DNA of 64,000 nucleotides from NCBI GenBank assembly GCA_002953655.1, contig CP025839.1:1798001-1862000 (forward strand), in the 5' to 3' direction. The position numbers and the translations under genes are program-made. The notes under the pieces are model-generated. The model was not told the origin of the DNA. It worked only from the letters and a program-made list of their open reading frames with translations, and ran no database searches. Position 1 is the first letter of the stretch, and each line of letters begins with the position of its first letter. This document shows, piece by piece, positions 28,444-38,143 of this stretch. The stretch is from Latilactobacillus sakei (lineage in GTDB: Bacteria > Bacillota > Bacilli > Lactobacillales > Lactobacillaceae).

Positions 28444-29280
28444 TTAAGAAAGTTGTTCTGCGTTTTTCGTTAAATAATTACCAGCGCTAACGCTCAGTGC
28501 CTTGTTTTCAATATCGACTTTATCAACCTTCAAGATGGATGTGTAATCATCAACCATACGGTTCCCTTCGAAGACTGATTCGGCGAATACGGAAATACCA
28601 ACCATTTCAGAATCGAATTCTTCAATTAAGCTCTTCATCCCGTTAACTGTGCCGCCGCCTTTCATGAAATCATCGACAATCAAGACTTTTGAGTTCTCTG
28701 GTAAACTCCGTTTTGAAAGTTCCATCTTCTCGATTCGTGCTGAGGAACCAGAAACATAGTTCACACTGACTGTTGAGCCTTCAGTGATCTTAGAATCCCG
28801 GCGCACAATGACAAATGGGACATTTAGGAACATCGCAACGCTCTGCGCAATTGGAATCCCTTTGGTGGCCACTGTCATGACCGCTGTTACTTCTTTGCCA
28901 ACGTATTGGTTGGCAATTAATCGACCAACTTGACGAAGAACTTCTGGGCGGCCCAGTAAATCTGATAGATAAACGTAACCCCCAGGTAGTAGCCGGTCGT
29001 TTTCAGATAAACGTTCAGCCATTTCAGCAATAAATTCTTCCGCTTCATCTTGTTTAATCATCGGCATGTAACGCACACCACCAGCAGCGCCGGGAACCGT
29101 TTCTAAAATCCCCGTCCCGCGATTGAAAAAGGTCCGTTTGACGATTGATAAATCTTCACTAATAGACGATTTAGCTGATTCGTAACGATTTGAGAAAAAC
29201 GTCAGTGGAATTAACGTATGTGGTCTTTCCAACAAGTACCGGGTCATATCAATTAAGCGATCACTTCTTCTAACTTTCAT
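28444..29280 (-). CDS. purR: purine operon repressor PurR
   Basis: 278 aa. N-terminal winged helix (1-73; VRRSDRLIDMTRYLLERPHTLIPLTFFSNRYESAKSSISEDLSIVK) and a phosphoribosyltransferase-like domain (about 75-278) with the PRPP motif VLIVDDFMKGGGTVNG. PRPP binding modulates DNA binding in Bacillus and Lactococcus (repressor in the former, activator in the latter); which sign applies here is unknown. Normal place downstream of ispE. A PurBox-like site lies about 110 bases upstream, consistent with autoregulation. Confidence 0.95.
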   Translation of the reverse strand: MKVRRSDRLIDMTRYLLERPHTLIPLTFFSNRYESAKSSISEDLSIVKRTFFNRGTGILETVPGAAGGVRYMPMIKQDEAEEFIAEMAERLSENDRLLPGGYVYLSDLLGRPEVLRQVGRLIANQYVGKEVTAVMTVATKGIPIAQSVAMFLNVPFVIVRRDSKITEGSTVSVNYVSGSSARIEKMELSKRSLPENSKVLIVDDFMKGGGTVNGMKSLIEEFDSEMVGISVFAESVFEGNRMVDDYTSILKVDKVDIENKALSVSAGNYLTKNAEQLS

Positions 29281-29387
29281 TATAATTACTCCCTTTAAAA
29301 TAATAATTTCTTCCGATAAAACTATCCGCTTTCCAATTATATAGATTTTATTCGCTAAATCCTAGTCTTTTTTTAGAAAAGTTCTTT

Positions 29388-29400
29388 ATTGTTCGTTTTT
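29388..29400 (-). promoter_or_regulatory. candidate PurBox upstream of purR
   Basis: AAAAACGAACAAT on the minus strand matches the AWWWCCGAACWWT consensus at 12 of 13 positions. A second GAAC lies 10 bases downstream. Suggests PurR autoregulation. Confidence 0.4.
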
Positions 29401-29440
29401 TTATCATTTGTCCTTTTAACCGCTTACTACCAATAGTATT

Positions 29441-29474
29441 AAAAAAAACGCCCACCACTAGCTATGGGGGGCGA
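29441..29474 (-). terminator. ispE terminator
   Basis: CGCCCCCCA / TGGTGGGCG stem (one mismatch) and eight Ts on the minus strand shortly after the ispE stop. Confidence 0.82.
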
Positions 29475-29481
29475 ATTACTT

Positions 29482-30348
29482 TTAATGATTTTTAGTTTTT
29501 AATGGTTGGACCAGGTAAACTTCACGACAAAATCCGGACATACTGTTATAAATGCGTTGCGCCCGTGAATACTGCCGACAAATGCCAAAAACGGTTGGAC
29601 CACTACCGCTCATCTGCGCTTTTTCTGCGCCAAATGCAGTCAAGCGCTGCATTAAATAATCAATTTGTGGATAACGTTGGTTTGTGATTGGGGTTAAGAC
29701 ATTGGCCATTGCAGTGGTCATTTGCTGTGCGTCTTGTTGTTGAATGCCCGCTAAGAGTTGATTAGTTTGGGGCCGATCAGTAATCTGGTCACAATTTAAG
29801 GCGTGTAAGATCCGTGGTGTTGAGACACTTACTTCGGGTTTAACAACGACCATCCAAAAGTTGGGTAAATCCCCCAACGGTTGAATTTGATCACCCTTAC
29901 CCGTTACTAGTGCCGTTTCACTGTAAACACAATATGGCACATCTGAATCAATTGATAAGCCGATATGTGCTAACTCGGCTTTAGTAAGACCTAGGTGCCA
30001 TAATTGATTTAACCCCCGTAATACTGCAGCCGCATCTGAACTGCCACCACCTAGACCGGCAGCTACTGGAATGTGTTTATCGATTTCAATGATGGCCCCC
30101 GTTTGAATACCAAACCGCTGGCGCAATAATTGTGCCGCCTGATACGCTAAGTTCCGCTTGTCTTCTGGTAAATAACCTTTAGAGGTTCTAACTTCAATTT
30201 TTGGTGAGTCTTGTAACGTAATTTGGACATAATCCGCAAGGTCGATTGACGTCATTATCATCTGCCATTCGAATTCCCCATCAGTATGCTGATAAAGTGC
30301 ATCTAAACTTAAATTAATCTTCGCAGGTGCCTTTTCAATCAATTGCAT
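29482..30348 (-). CDS. ispE: 4-diphosphocytidyl-2-C-methyl-D-erythritol kinase
   Basis: 288 aa GHMP kinase. EKAPAKINLSLDAL at the start, ATP loop PVAAGLGGGSSDAAA (94-108) and C-terminal MSGSGPTVFGI. The enzyme belongs to the non-mevalonate isoprenoid pathway. No other gene of that pathway is in the window, and lactobacilli generally use mevalonate and often keep an isolated ispE, so its present role is unclear. Conserved place between veg and purR, here with a marR gene in between. Confidence 0.95.
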   Translation of the reverse strand: MQLIEKAPAKINLSLDALYQHTDGEFEWQMIMTSIDLADYVQITLQDSPKIEVRTSKGYLPEDKRNLAYQAAQLLRQRFGIQTGAIIEIDKHIPVAAGLGGGSSDAAAVLRGLNQLWHLGLTKAELAHIGLSIDSDVPYCVYSETALVTGKGDQIQPLGDLPNFWMVVVKPEVSVSTPRILHALNCDQITDRPQTNQLLAGIQQQDAQQMTTAMANVLTPITNQRYPQIDYLMQRLTAFGAEKAQMSGSGPTVFGICRQYSRAQRIYNSMSGFCREVYLVQPLKTKNH

Positions 30349-30442
30349 ATCGTCTCACCATCCACCAACATTCAATTGTTTCATTATACTCATTTACGAA
30401 CTAAAAACCAAGAGTGCTACACTAAGCGATTTACCCTCACAT

Positions 30443-30480
30443 AAAAAAGGGGCAAGTTTCTCAACTTGACCCACTTTTTT
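30443..30480 (-). terminator. marR-type gene terminator
   Basis: GGGTCAAGTT / AACTTGCCCC stem then TTTTTT on the minus strand; it starts at the stop codon. Confidence 0.88.
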
Positions 30481-30925
30481 AATTTTCTTCTGCCATCACT
30501 TTTTGTCTGAACTCATTCATTAAAAATAACATCTGTTTGGCATTTTCCTTACCAAAGGCCATCATCCATGAAGAAAAACGTTCTTGGACTTTCGGTAATA
30601 ATTCGCTAACTGTTTGTTGACCACTCGGTGTCAGGTTTAAAATTAAACGTCTGCGATCACTTGGATCAGTTGATTGCGAAATATAGTCTAACTTCAATAG
30701 CACCCGGATTTGACGTGAAATTGCCCCCCGTGTTACCCCACGTTTCTTGGCAATATCAATTAAACTAACTGAACTATCTTCCGCAATCTCCTTCATAATC
30801 AGAAATTGTTCGAAAGATAGTTTGTAAGCCTTCGTTGGTTGCGACACGAGGTCTTCAACGTATTTGATAGCAGACATATAAATTTCAACATATTCATCCA
30901 ATAATTGACTATCTTCCACAATCAT
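30479..30925 (-). CDS. MarR family transcription regulator
   Basis: 148 aa winged-helix regulator. LSFEQFLIMKEIAEDSSVSLIDIAKKRGVTRGAISRQIRVLLKLDYISQSTDPSDRRRLILNLT shows the recognition helix (GAISRQI) and the wing (DPSDRRRL). Ligand not readable. Start ATG 30925 follows AAGGG by five bases; a GTG two codons earlier is possible. Has its own promoter with a palindrome and its own terminator, so it is a single-gene unit inserted between veg and ispE. Confidence 0.92.
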   Translation of the reverse strand: MIVEDSQLLDEYVEIYMSAIKYVEDLVSQPTKAYKLSFEQFLIMKEIAEDSSVSLIDIAKKRGVTRGAISRQIRVLLKLDYISQSTDPSDRRRLILNLTPSGQQTVSELLPKVQERFSSWMMAFGKENAKQMLFLMNEFRQKVMAEEN

Positions 30926-31022
30926 TCCCACCCTTGTTCGCTTTATTTAACTGTAACATAAATCCGCATAATTGACTATTGACACTATTGACGATTGGCA
31001 ATAAGCTGCATTCGTCATTTTA

Positions 31023-31064
31023 GTATATGCCATATACAATATCGTGTTACGCCCAAAATGTCAA
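31023..31064 (-). promoter_or_regulatory. promoter and palindromic operator of the marR-type gene
   Basis: Minus strand: TTGACA (31064-31059), 17 bases, TATTGT (31041-31036), near-consensus. GTATATGGCATATAC (31037-31023), a 7+1+7 palindrome, begins inside the -10 box and covers the start point, where a MarR dimer would repress its own gene. Confidence 0.72.
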
Positions 31065-31068
31065 CAAT

Positions 31069-31103
31069 AAAAAAGGCGCTCGGACAATTAATACTTGTCC
31101 CAG
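31069..31103 (-). terminator. veg terminator
   Basis: GGGGCTGGGACAA / TTGTCCGAGCGCC (two mismatches) followed by TTTTTT on the minus strand, just before the -35 box of the marR-type promoter. Confidence 0.82.
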
Positions 31104-31130
31104 CCCCTGCTCGTATTCTTATTCTAAAAA

Positions 31131-31382
31131 CTAAAGTACAATTGGTTCTTCATCAAATTCAATCGCAATCGATTTAGTTAATAAATCAGCATAGCTATAT
31201 GAAACACGTTCGAACGCATTTTCATCTTGATCCAAATCAACTACAAAAACGGCAGGAAAGGTCTCTCTTAAGATTCCTTTTCGCTTTGTTACTTTTTTGC
31301 GCCCAGCTTGAGCGACAACCATTAACTTGTCTCCGATATGCCCATCGAGACCGTTCTTAATATTGGCAAGTGTGGTTGGCAT
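31131..31382 (-). CDS. veg: Veg protein
   Basis: 83 aa, small beta-rich protein. MPTTLANIKNGLDGHIGDKLMVVAQAGRKK and TKRKGILRETFPAVFVVDLDQDENAFERVSYSYADLLT are the family signatures. In Bacillus Veg is very highly expressed and stimulates biofilm formation; its biochemical role is unsettled. Start ATG 31382 with AGAGGTGA upstream. Conserved place between ksgA and ispE. Confidence 0.95.
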   Translation of the reverse strand: MPTTLANIKNGLDGHIGDKLMVVAQAGRKKVTKRKGILRETFPAVFVVDLDQDENAFERVSYSYADLLTKSIAIEFDEEPIVL

Positions 31383-31465
31383 ATGCTTCACCTCTTCGAG
31401 CAATAGTATAGCACATAAACTGAAAAATTGCAATTATACCATTGTCATCTAGATTTGGCAATCGC

Positions 31466-32359
31466 TTATCCCCTTTTTTTAGCAAAAACTGGTTGTTCAT
31501 TCAGGTAATCACTCAATTGTGCAAACTGTTGAATACTCAACTGTTCTGCACGGGTACTTGGGGCAATCCCCGCTTGATCTAAAGCAGCGACTAAACCTGC
31601 TTTAACTTCGTCTTGTTTCCCAAATTGGTTTTGTAAATTGTTCCAGAGTGTTTTACGTCGTTGTGCAAAAGCGCCACGAACTAGTTGATCAAATAATTGT
31701 TGATTTTGGACAGTGACCAATGGTTCTTGACGACCCACAAATTCAACAATCGCTGAATCAACATTCGGTTGTGGTACAAAGGCTGTCTTAGGGACGATAA
31801 AGGCCAACTTGACCTCAGAGTGCAATTGAACAGCAATACTCAATGAACCATAAGCTTTTGAACCAGGCGCAGCATCGATTCGTTCTGCGACTTCTTTTTG
31901 CATCATCAAAACCATGCGATCAATTGGTAAGCCGGCTTCCAATAAATGTAACATGATTGGTGTTGTGATGTAATAAGGTAGGTTAGCCACAATTTTAAGA
32001 TTGTGTTGTCCGTCAAAATGTTCCGCAATCAAGGTTGGTAAGTCGGCTTCCAAGATATCTTGATTTAAAACTGTTACGTTATGATAATGATTTAATGTAT
32101 CCTTCAAAACTGGAATTAAGCGATCATCAATTTCAAAACTCAAGACTCGATGCGCCTTTCTAGCGATTTGTTCCGTTAAAGAACCAATCCCGGGGCCAAT
32201 TTCGATAACATCATCATCTTTGGTAATCTCACCAGCTTCGACGATTTGTTTTAAAATCGTGATGTTGGTTAAGAAGTTTTGCCCTAAACTCTTTTTAAAT
32301 TTAAAACCGTACCGTTTAAGGATTTTTCTCGTACGCTCTGGGTTTGCAATGTCTTCCAT
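31466..32359 (-). CDS. ksgA: 16S rRNA (A1518/A1519-N6)-dimethyltransferase
   Basis: 297 aa SAM-dependent methyltransferase acting on two adenosines in helix 45 late in 30S assembly. KSLGQNFLTN near 24, SAM motif VIEIGPGIGSLTEQ near 50, and the catalytic NLPYYITTPI near 124. Starts one base after the rnmV stop, the usual tight rnmV-ksgA pair. Absence confers kasugamycin resistance in other bacteria. Confidence 0.97.
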   Translation of the reverse strand: MEDIANPERTRKILKRYGFKFKKSLGQNFLTNITILKQIVEAGEITKDDDVIEIGPGIGSLTEQIARKAHRVLSFEIDDRLIPVLKDTLNHYHNVTVLNQDILEADLPTLIAEHFDGQHNLKIVANLPYYITTPIMLHLLEAGLPIDRMVLMMQKEVAERIDAAPGSKAYGSLSIAVQLHSEVKLAFIVPKTAFVPQPNVDSAIVEFVGRQEPLVTVQNQQLFDQLVRGAFAQRRKTLWNNLQNQFGKQDEVKAGLVAALDQAGIAPSTRAEQLSIQQFAQLSDYLNEQPVFAKKRG

Positions 32360-32360
32360 G

Positions 32361-32930
32361 TTAGTCTCCTAATTCTTCGTTAATTTGTCTTAGTGCTGCG
32401 CCAAATTCGTCTTGGCTCACCTGGAACATTTTAAGGCGTTTATACAGTTGCTTACTATTCGTGTAACCAATATGCAAGACTTCCCCTAAACGCTCACGGC
32501 GGGCTTTAGCAGACGGACCAGCAATCAAGCCGGCCACCAATAGATCAGACTGACTAATTTGTTCGACTGCATCTTCATCTTGCGTCAATAAATTTTCTAA
32601 TGCCTGTTTAATTGCCGCGGGTTTTGCGTGCTCAATCCCTAAGCTACCACCCATTTTTTCGGGCTTAGCTTCTGAACGGGGTAAAAAGGCGTGTTCAACA
32701 CCCGGCACATTTTGTGAAATAATCTTACGAATTTTTTCGCCATGAAAATCGGGATCGGTGAAGACAATCACGCCACGTTTTTCTTGGGCTAATGCAATTT
32801 TTTCGACAATCTCATCGTTAATTGCTGATCCGCGGGTTTCAATCGTATCAACATCTGGAAATACTTCTCTTAATCGTTTGGTATCATCGCGCCCTTCAAC
32901 AACGATGACTTCTTGAATCGTTTTTTTCAT
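32361..32930 (-). CDS. rnmV: ribonuclease M5
   Basis: 189 aa. Matures 5S rRNA. N-terminal Toprim domain: EVIVVEGRDDTKRL (catalytic Glu near 11), then GVIVFTDPDFHGEKIR with DPD, and HAFLPRSEAKP. Overlaps the end of tatD by four bases (ATGA), so translation is coupled. Confidence 0.96.
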   Translation of the reverse strand: MKKTIQEVIVVEGRDDTKRLREVFPDVDTIETRGSAINDEIVEKIALAQEKRGVIVFTDPDFHGEKIRKIISQNVPGVEHAFLPRSEAKPEKMGGSLGIEHAKPAAIKQALENLLTQDEDAVEQISQSDLLVAGLIAGPSAKARRERLGEVLHIGYTNSKQLYKRLKMFQVSQDEFGAALRQINEELGD

Positions 32931-33703
32931 ATTGCTCCTAACTTAAAAATACGGTGCGCATTTGCATACGTCGCTGCCGCAATTTCTTCTGGTGCGACCT
33001 CTCTTAACTTGGCAATTGCCTCAACCACATAGCGCGTATAGCCTGGTTGATTTTGCTTACCACGATAAGGCGTGGGTGTTAAGTAAGGGGCATCTGTTTC
33101 AACTAACATCACATCTAATGGGCATAGTTTGGCTGCTTCATGCACTTCACGCGCATTCTTGAAACTGACCACCCCACTAAATGAAATTTGCATCCCAAGA
33201 TCCATAAACCGTTTCAACCATTCAGAATCACCGTTAAAACTATGGATAATCCCACCGCAATCACGGACATCTGTTTCCTTTAAAATCTGGTAGGTATCTT
33301 CCAAAGCATCCCGCGTATGCACTGAAATTGGCATATGGAGGGACTTGGCGATTTCAATTTGGCGTTCAAAAACAGTTCGTTGCACGTCTCTTGGTGACGT
33401 GTCCCAGTGATAGTCCAAGCCAATTTCACCTAGCGCAACTACTTCTGGTAACTGTAATTGTGCAATTAATTGTGCTTCTTGAACCTTTGTATAATCTTTT
33501 GCTGATTCTGGATGCCAACCAATAATAGCCGATAACGCTTTGTATTGTTGTGCTAAACGTAGCGCACCGTCATTTAAGACCGTATCAGAACCCACAATTG
33601 CCATCTCCGTAACCCCTAGGTCAGCGGCCTGTTGGATAAAGTCGGCTTCTTGACCGGCATATGGCGTATCGTTTAAATGCGTATGTGAATCAAATATCTG
33701 CAT
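32927..33703 (-). CDS. tatD: TatD family DNase/metal-dependent hydrolase
   Basis: 258 aa TIM barrel with metal ligands FDSHTHL (3-9), GEIGLDYHWD (near 92), ISVHTRD, GIIHSF and ETDAPYLTP. Members have 3'-5' exonuclease activity on DNA and may edit D-aminoacyl products; the exact role here is not shown. First gene of tatD-rnmV-ksgA. Three and a half repeat copies lie directly upstream. Confidence 0.95.
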   Translation of the reverse strand: MQIFDSHTHLNDTPYAGQEADFIQQAADLGVTEMAIVGSDTVLNDGALRLAQQYKALSAIIGWHPESAKDYTKVQEAQLIAQLQLPEVVALGEIGLDYHWDTSPRDVQRTVFERQIEIAKSLHMPISVHTRDALEDTYQILKETDVRDCGGIIHSFNGDSEWLKRFMDLGMQISFSGVVSFKNAREVHEAAKLCPLDVMLVETDAPYLTPTPYRGKQNQPGYTRYVVEAIAKLREVAPEEIAAATYANAHRIFKLGAI

Positions 33704-33716
33704 TTTAATCTCCTTT

Positions 33717-33759
33717 GAGCATCTTAATTTTCAAAAGCAAACCGTTTCAAACGCACTCT
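33717..33759 (-). repeat. half copy of the palindromic repeat (B0)
   Basis: Only the AGAGTGCG-end half is present, ending after TTTGAGATG-like core sequence. It lies 13 bases upstream of tatD; its RBS AAAGGAG borders the break. Confidence 0.6.
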
Positions 33760-33765
33760 TGATTT

Positions 33766-33882
33766 AAACGTGCTTTCATTAACTGCTTTCTGCGTCTTGC
33801 CACATCAGTCAAATCACCGACTCTGTCGGTAATTCACCTGATTAAGCAAGTACTCAAAAGCAACCCGTTAATGACGCACTCT
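33766..33882 (-). repeat. palindromic repeat, copy B1 (117 bp)
   Basis: Outer arms TCATTAAC / GTTAATGA; inner hairpin ACCGAC / GTCGGT. Closely similar to copy C at 45827. Directly abuts B2 in tandem. Confidence 0.9.
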
Positions 33883-33999
33883 AAACGTGCTCTGTAACCC
33901 ATATCATTCCGGTTAACCCTGAGCGCCAAACAATCGCTACGCGATTATTCGTCCCTCTGTGTTAATCCTCAGGATATAACCAGGATTACGACGCACTCT
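33883..33999 (-). repeat. palindromic repeat, copy B2 (117 bp)
   Basis: Outer arms GTAACC...ATATC pair with GATAT...GGATTAC (one G-U, one bulge); inner hairpin AATCGC / GCGATT. Same orientation as B1 and B3. Confidence 0.9.
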
Positions 34000-34005
34000 T
34001 ATTTT

Positions 34006-34122
34006 AAACGTGCTTTTTGAAACTGACTTCTGTGCTTAGCGTCACTCATCAAACAACTGCTTACTGCAGTTATTCGCCGAGCTGTGCTAATGCTCAAAGT
34101 CAAACCGTCTCAAACGCACTCT
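34006..34122 (-). repeat. palindromic repeat, copy B3 (117 bp)
   Basis: Outer arms TTTGAAAC / GTCTCAAA (G-U tolerated), then GACTT / AAGTC; inner hairpin AACTGC / GCAGTT. Differs from the inverted copy D1 at 50671 by only about six bases. Confidence 0.9.
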
Positions 34123-34132
34123 TTTCCATAAC

Positions 34133-34178
34133 AAAGGGCTAAAAGACCTACAGCGTGTAAATGTCTTTTAGCCCTTTT
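34133..34178 (-). terminator. metG terminator
   Basis: AAAGGGCTAAAAGAC / GTCTTTTAGCCCTTT, a 15-bp stem about 20 bases after the metG stop. The U-run is short (TTTGTT), so strength is moderate. Confidence 0.75.
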
Positions 34179-34198
34179 GACGTTTCTGCTATTTTAAA

Positions 34199-36256
<2,058 letters not shown>

Positions 36257-36261
36257 TTAAT

Positions 36262-36345
36262 TAAAAAAACGAGAATAAAAAGTTATTCTCGACCTTTTTT
36301 AATAATCCATATAAGTATTCAAAGTATAGCATAAAATCAAGCCCG
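36262..36345 (-). promoter_or_regulatory. metG leader with promoter and terminator-like hairpin
   Basis: Minus strand: a promoter-like TTGTCG, 17 bases, TATACT ends near 36325; about 35 bases on, CGAGAATAA / TTATTCTCG (36292-36264) is followed by seven Ts and then by the AAGGAG of metG. Either this ends the upstream DUF72 operon, or it attenuates metG. No T-box sequence is present. Confidence 0.55.
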
Positions 36346-36373
36346 CGACAAAAAGTGTTCTGCTTTTAAAGCA

Positions 36374-37219
36374 CTAAAATAGCGACGTTTGTTCCGGGCC
36401 TTTGGGCGCTAAATTTTCGAACGTAATCCCTAATATTTGTTGTAAGGCTAAGGCGTTATCAGCGGCATCCCCACCGGAATTATTATTGAAGATAATCGCG
36501 ACTTCTTTAGCCTGCTTGGTTAGCTGTTGAACCGTTGCGGCAAACCGTTGCAATTCATCCGCGTTATAACGATAAAGGGTCCGTTGTTTACGCCACATTG
36601 CGCCGGGATTCTGCCAACCGGCCATATTACGGCCATGCAACCGGAGCATTGCAAAGTCCGGATTCGTCACAACTGGTTCAAACGGGACACTATTGGTGGG
36701 CGTCTGCGCTTCGTCAGCAATCACGTGCGTCATTTTTAACTGCTTTAAAAAAGCAAACATGTTCTGCTTGTAAGCTTCCTCGTACCAAGTGCCATTACGA
36801 AACTCGACCGCAATCGGCACAGCGGGCAACCACGTGCGAATGCGTCTCAAGTACTGCACATTTTCCTGATTCAATTGAAAAAACGGCGGGAACTGAAACA
36901 AGACTGCCGTTAATTGTCCTGCATCTAAGAGCGGTTGAATCGATTGTTTGTAACGAACAAACAATTCCTTCTCCGTACTAGTGAAGTCCGCGTAATCTTC
37001 CTGTTTGGTCATTGCCTTATGGGCTTTGACGATAAACTGAAATTGGCGCGGTACTTGCTGCAGCCACTTAGCGCTGACGGTTGGTGCTTGTAGCGCATAA
37101 TAAAAACTATCAACCTCGACAATTGGCAAGAATTGCGCGTAATCGTTCAACGTCAGCTGCTTTTTTTCCGGCATTAAGGACTGGTGCTCACTCCAAGTGG
37201 TTAAACCAATCGTGATCAT
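36374..37219 (-). CDS. DUF72 (YecE-like) protein
   Basis: 281 aa TIM-barrel-like protein. MITIGLTTWSEHQSL at the start, then LPIVEVDSFYYALQAPTVSAKWLQQVPRQFQFIVKAHKAMT, AVLFQFPPFF, VAVEFRNGTWY and IFNNNSGGDAADNALALQQI are the DUF72 blocks in order. Function unknown. Third gene of the Nudix/107-aa/DUF72 unit. Confidence 0.92.
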   Translation of the reverse strand: MITIGLTTWSEHQSLMPEKKQLTLNDYAQFLPIVEVDSFYYALQAPTVSAKWLQQVPRQFQFIVKAHKAMTKQEDYADFTSTEKELFVRYKQSIQPLLDAGQLTAVLFQFPPFFQLNQENVQYLRRIRTWLPAVPIAVEFRNGTWYEEAYKQNMFAFLKQLKMTHVIADEAQTPTNSVPFEPVVTNPDFAMLRLHGRNMAGWQNPGAMWRKQRTLYRYNADELQRFAATVQQLTKQAKEVAIIFNNNSGGDAADNALALQQILGITFENLAPKGPEQTSLF

Positions 37220-37230
37220 TTGCCCACCAC

Positions 37231-37554
37231 CTAATAACGTTTAAATTGTTGCACAAGTTGTTTTTCTTGTTCCGTCAGATCTTTTAAGGTATCGATTAAC
37301 TGCTGACCGACCTGCTTATAGTTAGTTTGGATCCGCGTTAAACAAAATTCAATCACTAATAAAAGGACCATCAATTCAATCGCCCGGCCTTCTGTAAAGT
37401 TGACGCCTAATAAGTTCACTTGGCTGTCGGCCGTAAAGACTTTAATAATAATATAAAGTGAAAATAATTCTTCAATGACCCTGAAGATTCGCAGGCCTTG
37501 TAATTTACGTTTCAATACTTGGAGCACCATCAAAGTTTGTTCTTTCGTCATCAT
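37231..37554 (-). CDS. small YrvD-type membrane-associated protein, function unknown
   Basis: 107 aa. Amphipathic N-terminus, two hydrophobic segments (about 25-40 and 58-72) and a charged helical tail (about 75-107; LIDTLKDLTEQEKQLVQQFKRY). Begins immediately after the Nudix stop (ATGATG), so it is co-translated with it, and ends 11 bases before the DUF72 start. No family recognised with confidence; the comparison to small B. subtilis membrane proteins is only by shape. Confidence 0.68.
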   Translation of the reverse strand: MMTKEQTLMVLQVLKRKLQGLRIFRVIEELFSLYIIIKVFTADSQVNLLGVNFTEGRAIELMVLLLVIEFCLTRIQTNYKQVGQQLIDTLKDLTEQEKQLVQQFKRY

Positions 37555-38049
37555 TTAATTCCCCTCCTCAATCGGGAATGCTTCATAGGCAATTAATTGT
37601 TCCCCGTGAAAATCGGTGTAGTAACGTTTAACATTTTTAGCGAGTACTTCTGGTAAAATCACCTTCAAATCAGCAACAATGCCACAGTTTTCTTCCGATA
37701 AAACCCACTGCTCGTCGAATAATTGTAAAACCCCTTCGCGCGTACCAACCGGATAAAGTGGTAGTTGTACCGTTTCCTTAATTTCCGCCAAAAAAACATC
37801 AATCCCGGCAATAAACTCGCCGTCAATATGCCAGTCCAACCAACCCGTATTATATAAGATATATTGATGCTGATTAAGACCCGTCTCTTCAAAAATCTCG
37901 CGCTGCATGCCCATTTCGGCGGTTTCGTCGCCCTCGTTCTTACCACCAATCCCATTCCAAAGACCCGCATAGGGCTTTTTGAGTCGGTTTAATAATAGTA
38001 AGGTACCGCGGTAACGAATCACGGCTAAATTATAGCGTCGTTTAGTCAC
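37555..38049 (-). CDS. Nudix hydrolase (MutT-like)
   Basis: 164 aa. A perfect Nudix box: G-KNEGD-E-TAEMGMQ-REIFEETGL (about 37-60). N-terminus RRYNLAVIRYRGTLLLLNRLKKPYAGLWNGIGG resembles the 8-oxo-dGTP/YtkD type. Substrate cannot be fixed from sequence. First gene of a three-gene unit. Confidence 0.92.
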   Translation of the reverse strand: MTKRRYNLAVIRYRGTLLLLNRLKKPYAGLWNGIGGKNEGDETAEMGMQREIFEETGLNQHQYILYNTGWLDWHIDGEFIAGIDVFLAEIKETVQLPLYPVGTREGVLQLFDEQWVLSEENCGIVADLKVILPEVLAKNVKRYYTDFHGEQLIAYEAFPIEEGN

Positions 38050-38103
38050 TGGTTAACATCCTCGTCTTTTTATAATTACCTATATTTTAGCATACTTACC
38101 CAT

Positions 38104-38141
38104 TAAAAAATGACGTCAGGTTCCCCTAAACGTCATTTTGG
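38104..38141 (-). terminator. chorismate mutase gene terminator
   Basis: AAAATGACGT / ACGTCATTTT with TTTTTT on the minus strand, directly after the 38144 stop. Confidence 0.88.
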
Positions 38142-38143
38142 CA

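Noticed and set aside
29482-30348. ispE as evidence for a full non-mevalonate pathway
   Set aside because: Lactobacilli often keep ispE in this location although they use mevalonate; no other pathway gene is in the window.
36260-36345. T-box riboswitch for methionine before metG
   Set aside because: No AGGGTGG-A-CCGCG-type T-box sequence or Stem I was found, and the leader is too short.
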